NCBI RefSeq assembly: GCF_001904635.1
Contig: NZ_MRCB01000029.1
Location: 1 to 64,000, forward strand
Reading direction: 5' to 3'
Length of the DNA: 64,000 nucleotides
Source of the DNA: Hydrococcus rivularis NIES-593
GTDB lineage: Bacteria; Cyanobacteriota; Cyanobacteriia; Cyanobacteriales; Microcystaceae
The notes under the pieces are model-generated. The model saw only the letters and a list, made by a program, of their open reading frames with translations, did no database searches and was not told the origin of the DNA. A program made the translations under genes and the position numbers. Below are positions 17,073 to 26,413 of the stretch, in pieces; positions within the stretch are counted from its first letter, which is position 1; each line of letters begins with the position of its first letter.

Positions 17073-18257
17073 TTAGGAAGATGACAAATTCTCAATCACC
17101 CCTGCTGCACCCATGCCGCCGCCAACGCACATGGTAACCAAACCGTAGCGAATGCCGCGACGCTTCATTTCATGGAGTATGGTGGCTGTCAGTTTCGCAC
17201 CCGTACATCCCAAAGGATGACCCAGTGCGATCGCACCGCCGTTGACATTGACAATATCTTCGTTAAGACCGAGTTTGCGAATGACAGCGAGAGATTGAAC
17301 GGCAAAAGCTTCATTCAATTCAATCAAACCGATGTCGTCTAGCGTCAGCCCTACCTGCTTGAGGACTTTCGGCACCGCTTCTATCGGTCCGATGCCCATA
17401 ATTTCTGGCGGAACGCCCGCAACCGCATACCCCAACAACCGCCCCAAGGGTTGCACGCCGAATTCGTTAACCATGCGATCGCTCATGACGACTGTCGCTG
17501 CCGCACCATCGGAAGTTTGCGATGAGTTACCCGCCGTCACCGTACCGCCGACGCGAAACACGGGTTGCAATTTAGCCAAAGCTTCTAGGCTGGTATCGGG
17601 ACGAGGACCTTCATCCACCTGAAAAACTTTCTCCATCGACTGCGGTTTGCCATCGATGTAGTGCGTTTCTTTTACAGTAACCGGGACGATTTCCTCGGCA
17701 AAACGACCTTTCTCAATAGCATCTAGGGCACGTTGGTGCGATCGCAGGGCAAAGGCATCTTGTTCTTCGCGAGAAATCTGATATTGCTGCGCGATGTTTT
17801 CTGCCGTGATGCCCATGGTGATGTATATCTCTGGCTTTTGTGCCAGAAGATCTGGGTTGGGCAAGAGATCGTGTCCTCCCATGGGAATCAAACTCATCGA
17901 TTCGGCTCCCCCTGCCACTACTACCTCTGCCTGTCCGGTCATAATCGCCCCAGTTGCCATGGCAATTGCTTGCAGTCCAGATGCACAAAAGCGATTAATT
18001 GTCAAGCCTGCCACCGCATCGGGCAATCCCGCTCGCTGAGCGATCGTTCGTCCCAGATTGAATCCCTGTTCTGCTTCGGGAAAGGCACAGCCAAAGATGA
18101 CATCATCGATGCGTGCCGGATCGAGATTTTTCACTCGCGCGATCGCTTCTTTAACGACAACTGCTCCCATGTCGTCCGGGCGAACGTTGCGTAGCGTCCC
18201 GCGCGGTGCTTTTCCAATAGCAGTCCTAACGCTGCTGACAATATAAGCTTCTTTCAT
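17073..18257 (-). CDS. fadA: Acetyl-CoA C-acyltransferase (3-ketoacyl-CoA thiolase)
   Basis: A 394-residue thiolase with all catalytic residues: Cys91 in [10 protein letters not shown], His347 in [10 protein letters not shown] and Cys377 in [22 protein letters not shown] and LIELNEAFA lie between. It cleaves 3-ketoacyl-CoA to acetyl-CoA plus a shortened acyl-CoA; biosynthetic thiolase (PhaA-like) is the alternative, but the neighbours argue for degradation. ATG 18257 gives the conserved start [17 protein letters not shown]; the longer frame to 18410 runs through REP and heptamer repeats. It lies between the fadB and fadE genes. Confidence 0.92.
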   Translation of the reverse strand: MKEAYIVSSVRTAIGKAPRGTLRNVRPDDMGAVVVKEAIARVKNLDPARIDDVIFGCAFPEAEQGFNLGRTIAQRAGLPDAVAGLTINRFCASGLQAIAMATGAIMTGQAEVVVAGGAESMSLIPMGGHDLLPNPDLLAQKPEIYITMGITAENIAQQYQISREEQDAFALRSHQRALDAIEKGRFAEEIVPVTVKETHYIDGKPQSMEKVFQVDEGPRPDTSLEALAKLQPVFRVGGTVTAGNSSQTSDGAAATVVMSDRMVNEFGVQPLGRLLGYAVAGVPPEIMGIGPIEAVPKVLKQVGLTLDDIGLIELNEAFAVQSLAVIRKLGLNEDIVNVNGGAIALGHPLGCTGAKLTATILHEMKRRGIRYGLVTMCVGGGMGAAGVIENLSSS

Positions 18258-18260
18258 AAT

Positions 18261-18288
18261 TTGTCCTTGGTCATTGGTCATTTGTCCT
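18261..18288. repeat. Heptameric tandem repeat
   Basis: Degenerate 7-bp units of the GGTCATT/TTGTCCT type, the same units found at 20855-20911 and 47383-47427. This is the short tandem repeat class common in cyanobacterial spacers. It lies just upstream of the fadA start. Confidence 0.7.
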
Positions 18289-18332
18289 GTAGTGCGAGCG
18301 TCCCGCTCGCGTAGACAAGATGCCCACACTAC
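18289..18332. repeat. REP-like element with perfect hairpin
   Basis: The ends GTAGTG and CACTAC are inverted. The core GCGAGCG (18294-18300) pairs with CGCTCGC (18304-18310) across a three-base loop. A partial second copy (CCCGCTCGCGTAGGCAAGAT onward) lies at about 18379-18404. It sits between fadB and fadA and could form a stem in the intercistronic mRNA. Confidence 0.75.
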
Positions 18333-18446
18333 AATCGTCAGCTTCAGTAACAGCGACAATTTCATTGTTGAGGAAAGTCCCGCTCGCGTAGGCAAGATGC
18401 CCACTTCCAAATTGCGAATTGCGAATTCTCCCCTCCCCGCGTCCTA

Positions 18447-20861
18447 CTAATTCCGTAGAGGTTTTTTAGTCTTCAGCACGTGAGCAATTCGCTCCTGGGT
18501 TTTGGGTTGATTGAGAAGGGGCACAAACACCTCTCGCTCTAATTGCAGCAGGTAGTTTTCATCCACTAAAGAAGGAACGGACAGATCTCCCCCTGTCAGA
18601 ACATAAGCCAAGCGACTGGCGAGGTAGCGATCGTATTCGCTAATGAATCCGCCTTGTTGTAAGATGTAAGCGCCATGCTCTAGCATTGCCCTGGCAGGAC
18701 GACCCAGCACCATGACGGCTTTGCGTTCGGGTGGCGGTGTATAGCCCTCGCGATCGAGGCGCAACACCTCTTCTTTGGCAACAAATAAGAGGCGATCGCC
18801 ATTCATGACAATCCTTGCTTGAGGCGAAAGGAAACCAAGCTCTTGCGCTTCGTAGCCACTATTGGACACCCTTGCCATGCCGACGGTTTCAAAGACTTGT
18901 TTGAGGAAAGGCGCGATATCGCCGGGAGAGTCCGTCGCGGCTCGTTGTGCCGCCCAAATTGCCATGCGCATCGTACCGCCACCCGCAGGAATGAGTCCTA
19001 CGCTGAGTTCGACCAATCCGATATAGCTTTCCGCCGCCGCTACTACCTGCGGACATGCCATAACTACCTCGCAACCGCCGCCGAGCGCCCGTCCCTGCAC
19101 CGCAGCGACGATGGGTTTGGGGAAATATTGAATTCGCTGCATCAGGTTTTGAAACTTGACCAGTAGGTTTGCGATCGCGTCGAAATTGCCCGACAGCCCT
19201 GCCCTTCCCATTTCTGCGAGATTGGCTCCAGCGGAGAAATTAGCACTGCCATTGCCGATAACCATGCCGCGAAACTCCCTAGTTTCGAGGAGATCGAGCA
19301 CTTCGGCTAATCCCTCTATTACCTTTTGGCTCACGGTATTGCCTTTGGAGCGGAACTCGTACAAGACTACCCCATCACCCAAGTCCAGCAAGGCGGCTTC
19401 TGGGTTTTGCCAAAGGGTGCGGTTTGAGTCGGCTTTAATAACGCCTAAATGGATTTCATCTATAGGCGTTTCTAGCAGGATAGGAACGCGATCGGACATG
19501 ACCACTCCAGATGTGAAGCAGGCTTCACCCCGACAGACTTCTCGCTCTGCGCCTTCGTGCTTGCCGATTTCGGTGTGGTAAAAGCCCGTTATCCCCTCGT
19601 AGCGCATTTTTTTGACCCATCCTGGCACGGCGATTCTAGCCGATTCCATATCTGCCAGGACGACATCGAACCCAAGAGTATCCCAGATTTCAAAGGGACC
19701 GAGTTCCCAATTGAATCCCCAGCGCATGGCGCGATCGATCTCGGCGGGACTGTTGGCAATTTCGGGAATGCGGCGAGCGCAATAGCCCAGCATTTCTAAG
19801 GTGGAGCGACGGAAGAAAGCACCCGCACGCCCCGGATCGCGATAGAGTGCCCGCAGGCGATCGCCTAAATCGCGAATTTTAGCAATAGCATCGATATCGC
19901 CCAAATTCAGGGGTTTCGCTGGCTCGTAGGCGAGAGTTTCCCGATTGAGGGAGAGAATTTCTTGCCCTTGCTTTTTGTAAAAGCCTTGACCTGTTTTGGT
20001 GCCGAGTGCCTTAGCCTCTACAAGTTTATCCAGCAGTTCGGGGACGCGAAGGATCTCGCGACTTTCATCGTGGGGAATGGCGGGGTAGAGATGCTTGGCA
20101 ACATAGACTAGGGTATCGAGTCCCACTAAATCTATCGTCCGGAACGTCCCCGACTTCGGTCGTCCCGCGATCGCGCCCGTCAAGGTATCGATTTCCTCAA
20201 TGGTATATCCTTCCTCTAAGGCTCGTATCCCCTGCATCGTCACGTACATGCCGATGCGATTGGCAATAAAGTTGGGGGTATCTTTCGCCACTACTACCCC
20301 TTTCCCCAGGTGCAGCCGCCCGAACCACTGCATTCGTTCGAGTACCTGCGGATCGGTATCGGGTGTGGGAATGAGTTCGAGTAGCTTGAGATAGCGAGGC
20401 GGATTGAAAAAGTGCGTGCCCAAGAATCGTTTGCGGAAGGCATCCGATCGCCCGTTGGCGATCGCGCCGATGGGCAACCCGCTAGTATTGGTAGAAATGA
20501 CGGTATCTTCGCGGACGACACTCTCCAATCGTTCCATCAACTGCTGCTTGATTTCCAGATTTTCTACTACCGCTTCGATCGCCCAATCGACCTCGGCAAG
20601 GCGATGAAAGTGTTCGTCAAAATTGCCTAGAATAATGCGACGGGCCGTTTTTTCGGTAAATAAAATCGGTGGAGATAATTTGAGAGCCTTTTTGAAGGAG
20701 GCTTCTACCAAATCGTTTTTCTTGCCCGTCTCAGCAGCAAGATCGAGCAGATGAACTGTCATCCCCGCATTGGCGAGATGAGCCGCGATTTGGCTTCCCA
20801 TCACGCCCGCACCGAGAACGGCAACTGTTCGGAATGGCTTCCACATGTTTTGATCGGTCAT
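18447..20861 (-). CDS. fadB: 3-hydroxyacyl-CoA dehydrogenase / enoyl-CoA hydratase, FadN-type fusion
   Basis: About 804 residues with the dehydrogenase first and the hydratase last, the order of Bacillus FadN and the reverse of E. coli FadB. The NAD-binding GAGVMG is at residues 17-22, followed by NTSGLPI, GTHFFNPPRYLKLLELIPT and DTPNFIANRIG. The C-terminal crotonase part shows NFSAGANL, the oxyanion-hole GRALGGGCEVVMA and LVELSVGLIPAGGG. It converts trans-2-enoyl-CoA to 3-ketoacyl-CoA. The first five codons come from repeat DNA, so the ATG at 20846 (MWKPFRTVAVLGAG) is an equally good start. Gene order fadB-fadA-fadE parallels Bacillus fadNAE. Confidence 0.9.
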   Translation of the reverse strand: MTDQNMWKPFRTVAVLGAGVMGSQIAAHLANAGMTVHLLDLAAETGKKNDLVEASFKKALKLSPPILFTEKTARRIILGNFDEHFHRLAEVDWAIEAVVENLEIKQQLMERLESVVREDTVISTNTSGLPIGAIANGRSDAFRKRFLGTHFFNPPRYLKLLELIPTPDTDPQVLERMQWFGRLHLGKGVVVAKDTPNFIANRIGMYVTMQGIRALEEGYTIEEIDTLTGAIAGRPKSGTFRTIDLVGLDTLVYVAKHLYPAIPHDESREILRVPELLDKLVEAKALGTKTGQGFYKKQGQEILSLNRETLAYEPAKPLNLGDIDAIAKIRDLGDRLRALYRDPGRAGAFFRRSTLEMLGYCARRIPEIANSPAEIDRAMRWGFNWELGPFEIWDTLGFDVVLADMESARIAVPGWVKKMRYEGITGFYHTEIGKHEGAEREVCRGEACFTSGVVMSDRVPILLETPIDEIHLGVIKADSNRTLWQNPEAALLDLGDGVVLYEFRSKGNTVSQKVIEGLAEVLDLLETREFRGMVIGNGSANFSAGANLAEMGRAGLSGNFDAIANLLVKFQNLMQRIQYFPKPIVAAVQGRALGGGCEVVMACPQVVAAAESYIGLVELSVGLIPAGGGTMRMAIWAAQRAATDSPGDIAPFLKQVFETVGMARVSNSGYEAQELGFLSPQARIVMNGDRLLFVAKEEVLRLDREGYTPPPERKAVMVLGRPARAMLEHGAYILQQGGFISEYDRYLASRLAYVLTGGDLSVPSLVDENYLLQLEREVFVPLLNQPKTQERIAHVLKTKKPLRN

Positions 20862-20911
20862 TGGTCATTTGTCCTTTGTCATTGGTCATTGGTTAGTGGT
20901 TAGTAGTTAGT
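20855..20911. repeat. Heptameric tandem repeat
   Basis: Degenerate 7-bp units (GGTCATT, TTGTCCT, GGTTAGT) in the spacer between fadD and fadB, reaching into the first codons of fadB. Related units occur at 18261, 31908 and 47383. Confidence 0.75.
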
Positions 20912-20943
20912 GATTTCTCCTCCTCTGCCTTCTGCCTTCTGAC

Positions 20944-23211
20944 CTAATAATGATTGAGCGATCGCGCATAGACTGGGCAAGCATCGGTGGGAATAGAAGG
21001 ACATGGAAACTCTTCTGGAATGGGATTTTCATCGATTTTCCGTACCTCTGTGTCACGTTTTCTTTGCGTTGTCTCCTCTGCGTACAAAGCCTCAATTTCC
21101 TTGGCAAATGCTTCGACTACTTTGGCACGCCTAACCTCTGCCGTTGGTGTCAGCATTTCGTTCTCAACGCTTAAAGTCGCGTTGACGAGACTGAAGCGCT
21201 TAACCGTAGACCAGTAAGGCAGATGACAATTGGCTTCGTCTACCAGGGCTTGGTAGAGGGCAAGGATGCATGGATGCTTTAGAAGCGCTTCAGTCGGTAA
21301 GTTGAGTCCGATCGCTCGCGCTTGCTCGTGCAAAGCATCTAGATTGGGGAAAATCAGCATGGCGCAGAATTTTCGTTCGGCACCTACCGCGATCGCCTTT
21401 GAGACTAGAGGAGATTTCTCTAGCTTGCCCTCCAGCGGTTCTGGGGTCACGTACTTGCCTGTGGAGAGTTTGAAGGGACTTTTCTTGAGACCGGTAATCT
21501 TAAGAAAACCGTCTTCGTCAAATTCTCCCAAATCGCCTGTATGCAACCATCCATCCTCATCGAGGACTTTTTGAGTGGCTTCGGTTTTTTTGTAGTAGCC
21601 TTGCATGACGCAAGGTCCCCTGACGAGAATTTCTTTATCTTCTGCGATCGCGACTTCTACCCCAGGCAAGGGCACGCCTACGGTTCCCGCCCGGTTGAAT
21701 TGCCCTCGATTGCAGGCAACTGCCCCACTCGTCTCGGTCAAACCATAGCCTTGTAGGATGATAATCCCGGCTGCTGCTAATAAGTTAGCTATCCCGGCTT
21801 TTAAGGCTGCCCCTCCACTAATCAGGTATTTGAGACGACCTCCGAATACAGATCGCCATTTCGAGAAGACGAGGCGATCGGCTACTTTAAGCTGTAAGGC
21901 GTACAGTGCCTTGGGTTTTCGTCCCAATTCGTACTGTTTTGCTAGGTTTAGCGCCCAGTTAACGATATTTTGAATCGGGGCATTTTGGAGGAATTGCAGC
22001 TCGATCTTAAAGACGCTAAAACGAGAGAATAACCACCCAATATGCCGTTTCGTCGCTTTTCTCGCCCTCAGCCACCTTTGTAAGGTTGCTGTACTATATT
22101 TTCTCTTAGCTGCTCGTTTTTTCTTGCCTACAGTTTCTCGCGTTGATTGTTTGCTTGCTCTTTCTAAGATATGGTGGTAAACCTTCTCCAGTAGCAGAGG
22201 CACCGTAGCAAAAAGCGTCGGTCGCACTTCCATAAGATGCTTCATAACCCGATTTGGGCTTGAAAAATAGATGCTATGCCCGTAGTTCATGTGACCGTAG
22301 ACAAAGGTACGGGCAAAAACGTGCGTTAGCGGCAAAAATGAAAGGGCAACTTCTTTTGCTCCCAATGCCAAATCGGGAATACTGGTAAACGCAGCCAACG
22401 AACTTGCAGAAAGGTTTTCATGGGTCAGCATAACGCCCTGAAGTTGTCCCGTCGAGCCGGGAATATAGATGATGGTGGCTAGCATTTTCGCTTCCAGCGA
22501 CTCTCGCAGTTGCTGTCTGTGGGTTTCACCACTGCAACCCCGACCTTTGGCACGAACCTCCTCTAAGGAAAGGAGTTGGATGCATGGCGGAAATTCCAGA
22601 CAAGGGCGATCGACTCGCGGGCGATGGAGGAGTTGTGGAATCACCAAACATTCCGTGACAGGGATTTCCTTGACATCGCTCGTTTCCTGGGTTGCCTCAT
22701 TGCGATCGCTTAACCGTTGCGATCGCAATTGCTGCCAATTGGTGGGAACGTCGGCAATGATGGCAATTTTAAGAGTCGATGCATCCCACAAGTAAGGAAC
22801 GATTTGATCGAGCAAATCGAGGTTGGAGACAACGAGCGCTTTTGCCTCGCTGTGCTGCATGATAAAAATTATGTTTTCGATCGTCTGGGTGAGGTCGATC
22901 GGTACGTCGATTAGGTTTGCCAGCAAGCAACCCATATCAACTAAACAAAAGTTAACATCGCTGTGCATTAACAGAGCAACGCGATCGCCCTTGTCCAGGG
23001 GCAACTCTAACAAACCGAGTGCCACCTCTTCGGCTGCACTCCGAAAGGCATGATTGGAGAGCGATTCCCACCCTGCTTCACTCCATTGATTGAAGGCGCG
23101 ATCGTTAGGAGCGCGATCGCATCCCTCATCGAGCAAGGAAGGCAAAGTTCTCCCCAAGATTGCCTTTCCAGAGTTAGGGGGAGCTTTGTAAGTCTTATCA
23201 AACCGCAACAT
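20944..23211 (-). CDS. fadD: Long-chain fatty-acid-CoA ligase-like AMP-dependent synthetase
   Basis: 755 residues, long for the family because of a basic insertion near 340-420 (KKKRAAKRKYSTATLQRWLR onward). ANL motifs: GYGLTETSGAVACN, DGWLHTGDLGEFDEDGFLKITG and the C-terminal TPTAEVRRAKV. The P-loop reads IPGSTGQLQGVMLTHEN instead of the usual SGTTGxPKG, so the usual Lys is Gln. It lacks the look of cyanobacterial acyl-ACP synthetase (Aas) and is closer to FadD15-type ligases. As first gene of the minus-strand fad run it would supply acyl-CoA to beta-oxidation. The start at 23211 (MLRFDKTYKAPP) is the first in-frame ATG after the spacer. Confidence 0.82.
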   Translation of the reverse strand: MLRFDKTYKAPPNSGKAILGRTLPSLLDEGCDRAPNDRAFNQWSEAGWESLSNHAFRSAAEEVALGLLELPLDKGDRVALLMHSDVNFCLVDMGCLLANLIDVPIDLTQTIENIIFIMQHSEAKALVVSNLDLLDQIVPYLWDASTLKIAIIADVPTNWQQLRSQRLSDRNEATQETSDVKEIPVTECLVIPQLLHRPRVDRPCLEFPPCIQLLSLEEVRAKGRGCSGETHRQQLRESLEAKMLATIIYIPGSTGQLQGVMLTHENLSASSLAAFTSIPDLALGAKEVALSFLPLTHVFARTFVYGHMNYGHSIYFSSPNRVMKHLMEVRPTLFATVPLLLEKVYHHILERASKQSTRETVGKKKRAAKRKYSTATLQRWLRARKATKRHIGWLFSRFSVFKIELQFLQNAPIQNIVNWALNLAKQYELGRKPKALYALQLKVADRLVFSKWRSVFGGRLKYLISGGAALKAGIANLLAAAGIIILQGYGLTETSGAVACNRGQFNRAGTVGVPLPGVEVAIAEDKEILVRGPCVMQGYYKKTEATQKVLDEDGWLHTGDLGEFDEDGFLKITGLKKSPFKLSTGKYVTPEPLEGKLEKSPLVSKAIAVGAERKFCAMLIFPNLDALHEQARAIGLNLPTEALLKHPCILALYQALVDEANCHLPYWSTVKRFSLVNATLSVENEMLTPTAEVRRAKVVEAFAKEIEALYAEETTQRKRDTEVRKIDENPIPEEFPCPSIPTDACPVYARSLNHY

Positions 23212-23650
23212 CTCAAACTAGAAGAGCTTAAAACTCTTCCCCTCGCTAACGGTTATTCTTTAATTTGAGCCTTGCTTGCAGTCGAAGCCTTTTTGATAGA
23301 GCGGGATTGACGCATTAAAAGCTATTTCAAACTTCTAATGCAACTTGTCTTGCTTTCAGTCGTTATTGTGAATTGAATTATTTCGTTTTTATGTCGCTCG
23401 AAAGGGATCGAACGACCATCTAAAAAAGTAACCGATCGGACTCAGCAGCTATTAAATACCGACTTTTGCTACTCAAGTCCAGTGCAATTTTAGTTTCTCC
23501 TTTTAATTTGGTATCTATTAAGGACACAATAAAAGGGTTTTAAGGCTTCAGCACTGCCATGCCAAGCTTATTTGTTATATCAGTAAATTTGTACGTAATC
23601 TTACTGTAGCTTATCAATTGAGAAGATCGCCAAAATTGTATCGAGTTGCT
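23212..23650. other. Gene-free spacer upstream of the fad cluster
   Basis: About 440 bp between the fadD start and the lipase stop, both on the minus strand. It should contain the fad promoter. No gene or structured RNA is evident, and no operator palindrome can be assigned with confidence. Confidence 0.5.
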
Positions 23651-24625
23651 TTACAATCGGCGAAGCAATAGGAAAGAAGGAATAAGAAAGAATTTTTTTT
23701 TCTCGATCGTTCCTTGTTCCCAGGAGGGCTGAAAACTTCGATTGCTAGGCAATTTTGAGACACAAAGGGCTAGTGGCTGATGATTGGTAGCTCCCGGCAA
23801 ATGCCGCTCTAGCCATTCTCCCAAATCTGCGAACACTTCATAATGGTTGATATCGATGTGGAGATCGTGATAGCTGCCTGGTAATTCGTAACATTCTTTA
23901 TCTGGGAAAGTCACTTGCATGCAGAAAGCCCAACTGCTGTCTGGATGCGTCACTCGGTCTGCGCTGCCGTGGAGCATGAGTAAAGGAAGGCGCAAATCCG
24001 AGCCGTGACTTTGTATCCAATTGACGGTCTGCAAAAATTCTGTAGCGAGTCGGGCACTGCCGTATTCGTGTCGAAGAGGGTCTTGGGCATAGGCAGAGAC
24101 TGCGTTCGGGTCGCGAGAACTGGCATCGCGATCGATGCCTAGTTTCAGGCTGAAGCGCGGATAGACTTGCGAAAGCAGCCGTCCAATCGCCATTTTTATC
24201 GGCGAGACTCCCACTTTTCCTATTGCTGGTGCCGTGACAACGATCCCTTGTAAGCCTTCTGGAAATCGTAAGGCATAGTCTAGCGCGATCGCGCCGCCTA
24301 AACTATGTCCCCACAGAAAACGAGGACAGTCCGGTTCTCGTTCTCGAATCAGCTGCAAAAAAGCACTCAAATCTTCTCGGAACTCAGCCCAGCGATTGAT
24401 ATGACCTCGCTGTCCGGGCGACCGTCCATGACCGCGCAGATCGAAAGCGTAGATCCCGTAACCCTTCCCAATTAAATACCGCGCCGCATCGTCGAATAGT
24501 CCGCTGTGGGAGCCAAGTCCGTGTACGATAGCCACAATGGCTTTAGCTCGATTCTGGGGAGACCAGCTTTGGTAATAGAGGCTCAGTCCTCCAGCGCCTT
24601 GAAAAGTCCCTTCGATGTGTTTCAT
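23651..24625 (-). CDS. Monoacylglycerol lipase-like alpha/beta hydrolase
   Basis: 324 residues of the lysophospholipase/monoglyceride lipase group. The catalytic triad is Ser108 in WGHSLGG, Asp223 in HGSADRVT and His253 in SYHDLHID. HGLGSHSGLFDDAARYL and DLRGHGRSPGQRGH match the family. Residues beyond ~283 form an extra basic/hydrophobic tail (KKKFFLIPSFLLLRRL) absent from typical homologs, which may be read-through after a lost stop or frameshift. It probably releases fatty acids from glycerides, a plausible feeder of the fad genes 440 bp downstream. Confidence 0.85.
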   Translation of the reverse strand: MKHIEGTFQGAGGLSLYYQSWSPQNRAKAIVAIVHGLGSHSGLFDDAARYLIGKGYGIYAFDLRGHGRSPGQRGHINRWAEFREDLSAFLQLIREREPDCPRFLWGHSLGGAIALDYALRFPEGLQGIVVTAPAIGKVGVSPIKMAIGRLLSQVYPRFSLKLGIDRDASSRDPNAVSAYAQDPLRHEYGSARLATEFLQTVNWIQSHGSDLRLPLLMLHGSADRVTHPDSSWAFCMQVTFPDKECYELPGSYHDLHIDINHYEVFADLGEWLERHLPGATNHQPLALCVSKLPSNRSFQPSWEQGTIEKKKFFLIPSFLLLRRL

Positions 24626-24835
24626 CTCAATTTATCCCTAATAGCTTCTCCCTTGCTGCACTCTGGGCACTCGCGCCGAGATTTTTAGTCGATCGCCTTT
24701 CCGAAGAGTTGATGAGGCTATTCAATGCCAAGTTGAGAAGCACAGCCGCGATCGCATACATATCTTTAATTCTAAATTCTATTTAACTCATGCAAGAGCG
24801 ATCGTACAAATCCCTGCGATCGCTCCGTCAGATCG

Positions 24836-25876
24836 CTATCTCTGGATGTCCTTAAAGGATTGATAGGCTTTTTCGGGGTGATAGAGATGACAGCGATCGC
24901 CTATTTCCTTCATTAGTGCCCAAGAAAACTTGCTTTCTTGAATGTGGCTGCCCCAGTTTTGTTTTAAACTCTCATGAGCCATTCGCAAATTGTAGGAGGG
25001 AATGGCAACGCAGATATGATGTGGCACGTGTACGTTAATATCATGACACAGAAACTCCACCCAACGGGGATAGGTGCAGTGAACGGTTCCGGCTAATTGA
25101 GCTTCTGCGGCACTCCAGGTTTCAGCAGGACGAAACTGAATGTTGGGTGCTGTGTGATGCACTAATGTAAAAGTACTCATCCAGAAGTGATATACCAACC
25201 AAGGCAACAGCCAAAACTTAACGAAGCCCCAGATGCCAGTCGTCGCGATTAGAGTAGGAAAGAAAACGGCAGCAAAGATGACGACAGATGCGATCGACAC
25301 TTTGACTTTGGCGCGATCGCGTTCTGGGAATTGGGATAAGTCGAAATGCAGCACTGCCCAATGCGCGATCGAACCTAGCCACCAAAAGCGTCCGCGCAAG
25401 GCTTGGTAAAATCTTCGCACGAAGGGGTTCGTCTGAGTATAATCCTCTAGCGTCCAAGGATCCCATGCGTTATCTATCAATAACTTATTGGTATGAAGGT
25501 GATGGCGATCGTGAAGGATGCGCCAGCAGTGAAATGGGTAAATCAGCGGCAGCGTCATAATGTGCCCAACCCAATCGTTGACCCAACGACGTTTTGCAAA
25601 GGAGCGATGTCCGCAATCATGGGCGAGTACAAAGAATCCTGTCAAAGCCGTTCCCGTAAAAATCCAAGCAAGAGGTAAGAGAAACCAAGGTAGGGTGGCA
25701 ATGCCAACGTATCCAAGACTGACGGCTAAAACATTAATAAAAAGGAATGACCAAGCTTTACGGCGATCTTTTTGAAAACACTCTCGCGGTAGAGTTTTAA
25801 TGATGTCTTTCAGTTGAATGTCGGCATTGACTGAAGGAATCGACGCCTTAGCAAATTTTTCTGTCGTTGCACTCAT
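24836..25876 (-). CDS. desA: Acyl-lipid omega-6 (delta-12) desaturase
   Basis: 346 residues closely resembling Synechocystis DesA along its length. The three di-iron histidine boxes are HDCGH (86-90), HDRHH (122-126) and HVPHH (283-287), with membrane segments between. Conserved stretches include [20 protein letters not shown] and [21 protein letters not shown]. It introduces the delta-12 double bond into membrane-lipid C18 chains using ferredoxin. ATG 25876 (MSATTEKF) is preferred to the upstream 25921, which lacks homology. In other cyanobacteria desA is cold-induced; the 5' region here shows no obvious signal. Confidence 0.94.
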   Translation of the reverse strand: MSATTEKFAKASIPSVNADIQLKDIIKTLPRECFQKDRRKAWSFLFINVLAVSLGYVGIATLPWFLLPLAWIFTGTALTGFFVLAHDCGHRSFAKRRWVNDWVGHIMTLPLIYPFHCWRILHDRHHLHTNKLLIDNAWDPWTLEDYTQTNPFVRRFYQALRGRFWWLGSIAHWAVLHFDLSQFPERDRAKVKVSIASVVIFAAVFFPTLIATTGIWGFVKFWLLPWLVYHFWMSTFTLVHHTAPNIQFRPAETWSAAEAQLAGTVHCTYPRWVEFLCHDINVHVPHHICVAIPSYNLRMAHESLKQNWGSHIQESKFSWALMKEIGDRCHLYHPEKAYQSFKDIQR

Positions 25877-26413
25877 GAAGTAGACGAAATCTCCATAGGA
25901 AAATAAGCGTGTCGATCGCACAAACCCTCGTAAAAATCCCTGCCAAGTTCACCGAGGCACTTAGCAAGGAAATTTGCTGCGCGCTTGCGCGAATGCTGTT
26001 TGGGTCTTTAAGCTTAGAAAGCTTAAAAAACCTTTACAGTTATAACACGCCAAGAGAAGTTATTTGTGGCGTTGCCTAAATGCGGGATGAATTTTAGTAG
26101 TTAATTTCTTCCTTATTTAAAGAAAATGCCTAGTACGTGGACAAGAAGTGATTTTGTTTCTAGTGCTGGCAACGTATCTAGCAGTACGATAGAAAAATAT
26201 ATTGCTGCTCAAGGGAAAAATTGACGAAGTGCATTTCAGGTTCCGCCGCTCACTTGGCGGAGTACCTTGTACGGATCATACAATGTGCCGAGTAGCATTC
26301 ATGAGGCGCGGATGGCGAATCTGCGTCGCCATACAAAGCGCCGTCCCAACAGCTAAAAGCCTGTTGGCTTTCTACTGTCCGTATTTTGTGTAAAGGAACT
26401 ACAACGAGTTAAG
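25877..26413. other. Spacer upstream of desA and the aldo/keto reductase gene
   Basis: About 540 bp between divergent genes. The left half is plain and should hold the desA promoter. The right half (26243-26367) contains a tight run of hairpins listed separately. A 63-codon frame at 26202-26393 overlaps these hairpins and is not credible. Confidence 0.5.
26243..26367 (+). ncRNA. Structured intergenic region (candidate RNA or repeat)
   Basis: Three successive stems: CCGCC (26243-26247) with GGCGG (26256-26260); GGCGC (26305-26309) plus TGGCGA (26313-26318) with TCGCCA (26326-26331) plus GCGCC (26338-26342); and CCAACAG (26346-26352) with CTGTTGG (26361-26367). It ends about 45 bases before the aldo/keto reductase start. 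Family unknown. It may be an mRNA leader, an sRNA or an old repeat, and strand is uncertain. Confidence 0.4.

Noticed and set aside
20944-23211. Calling the ligase Aas (acyl-ACP synthetase)
   Set aside because: The P-loop, insertion and C-terminal motifs do not look like cyanobacterial Aas, and it heads the fad genes.
26202-26393. 63-codon frame in the desA-AKR spacer
   Set aside because: It overlaps a run of hairpins, is Arg/Cys-rich, and has no SD.
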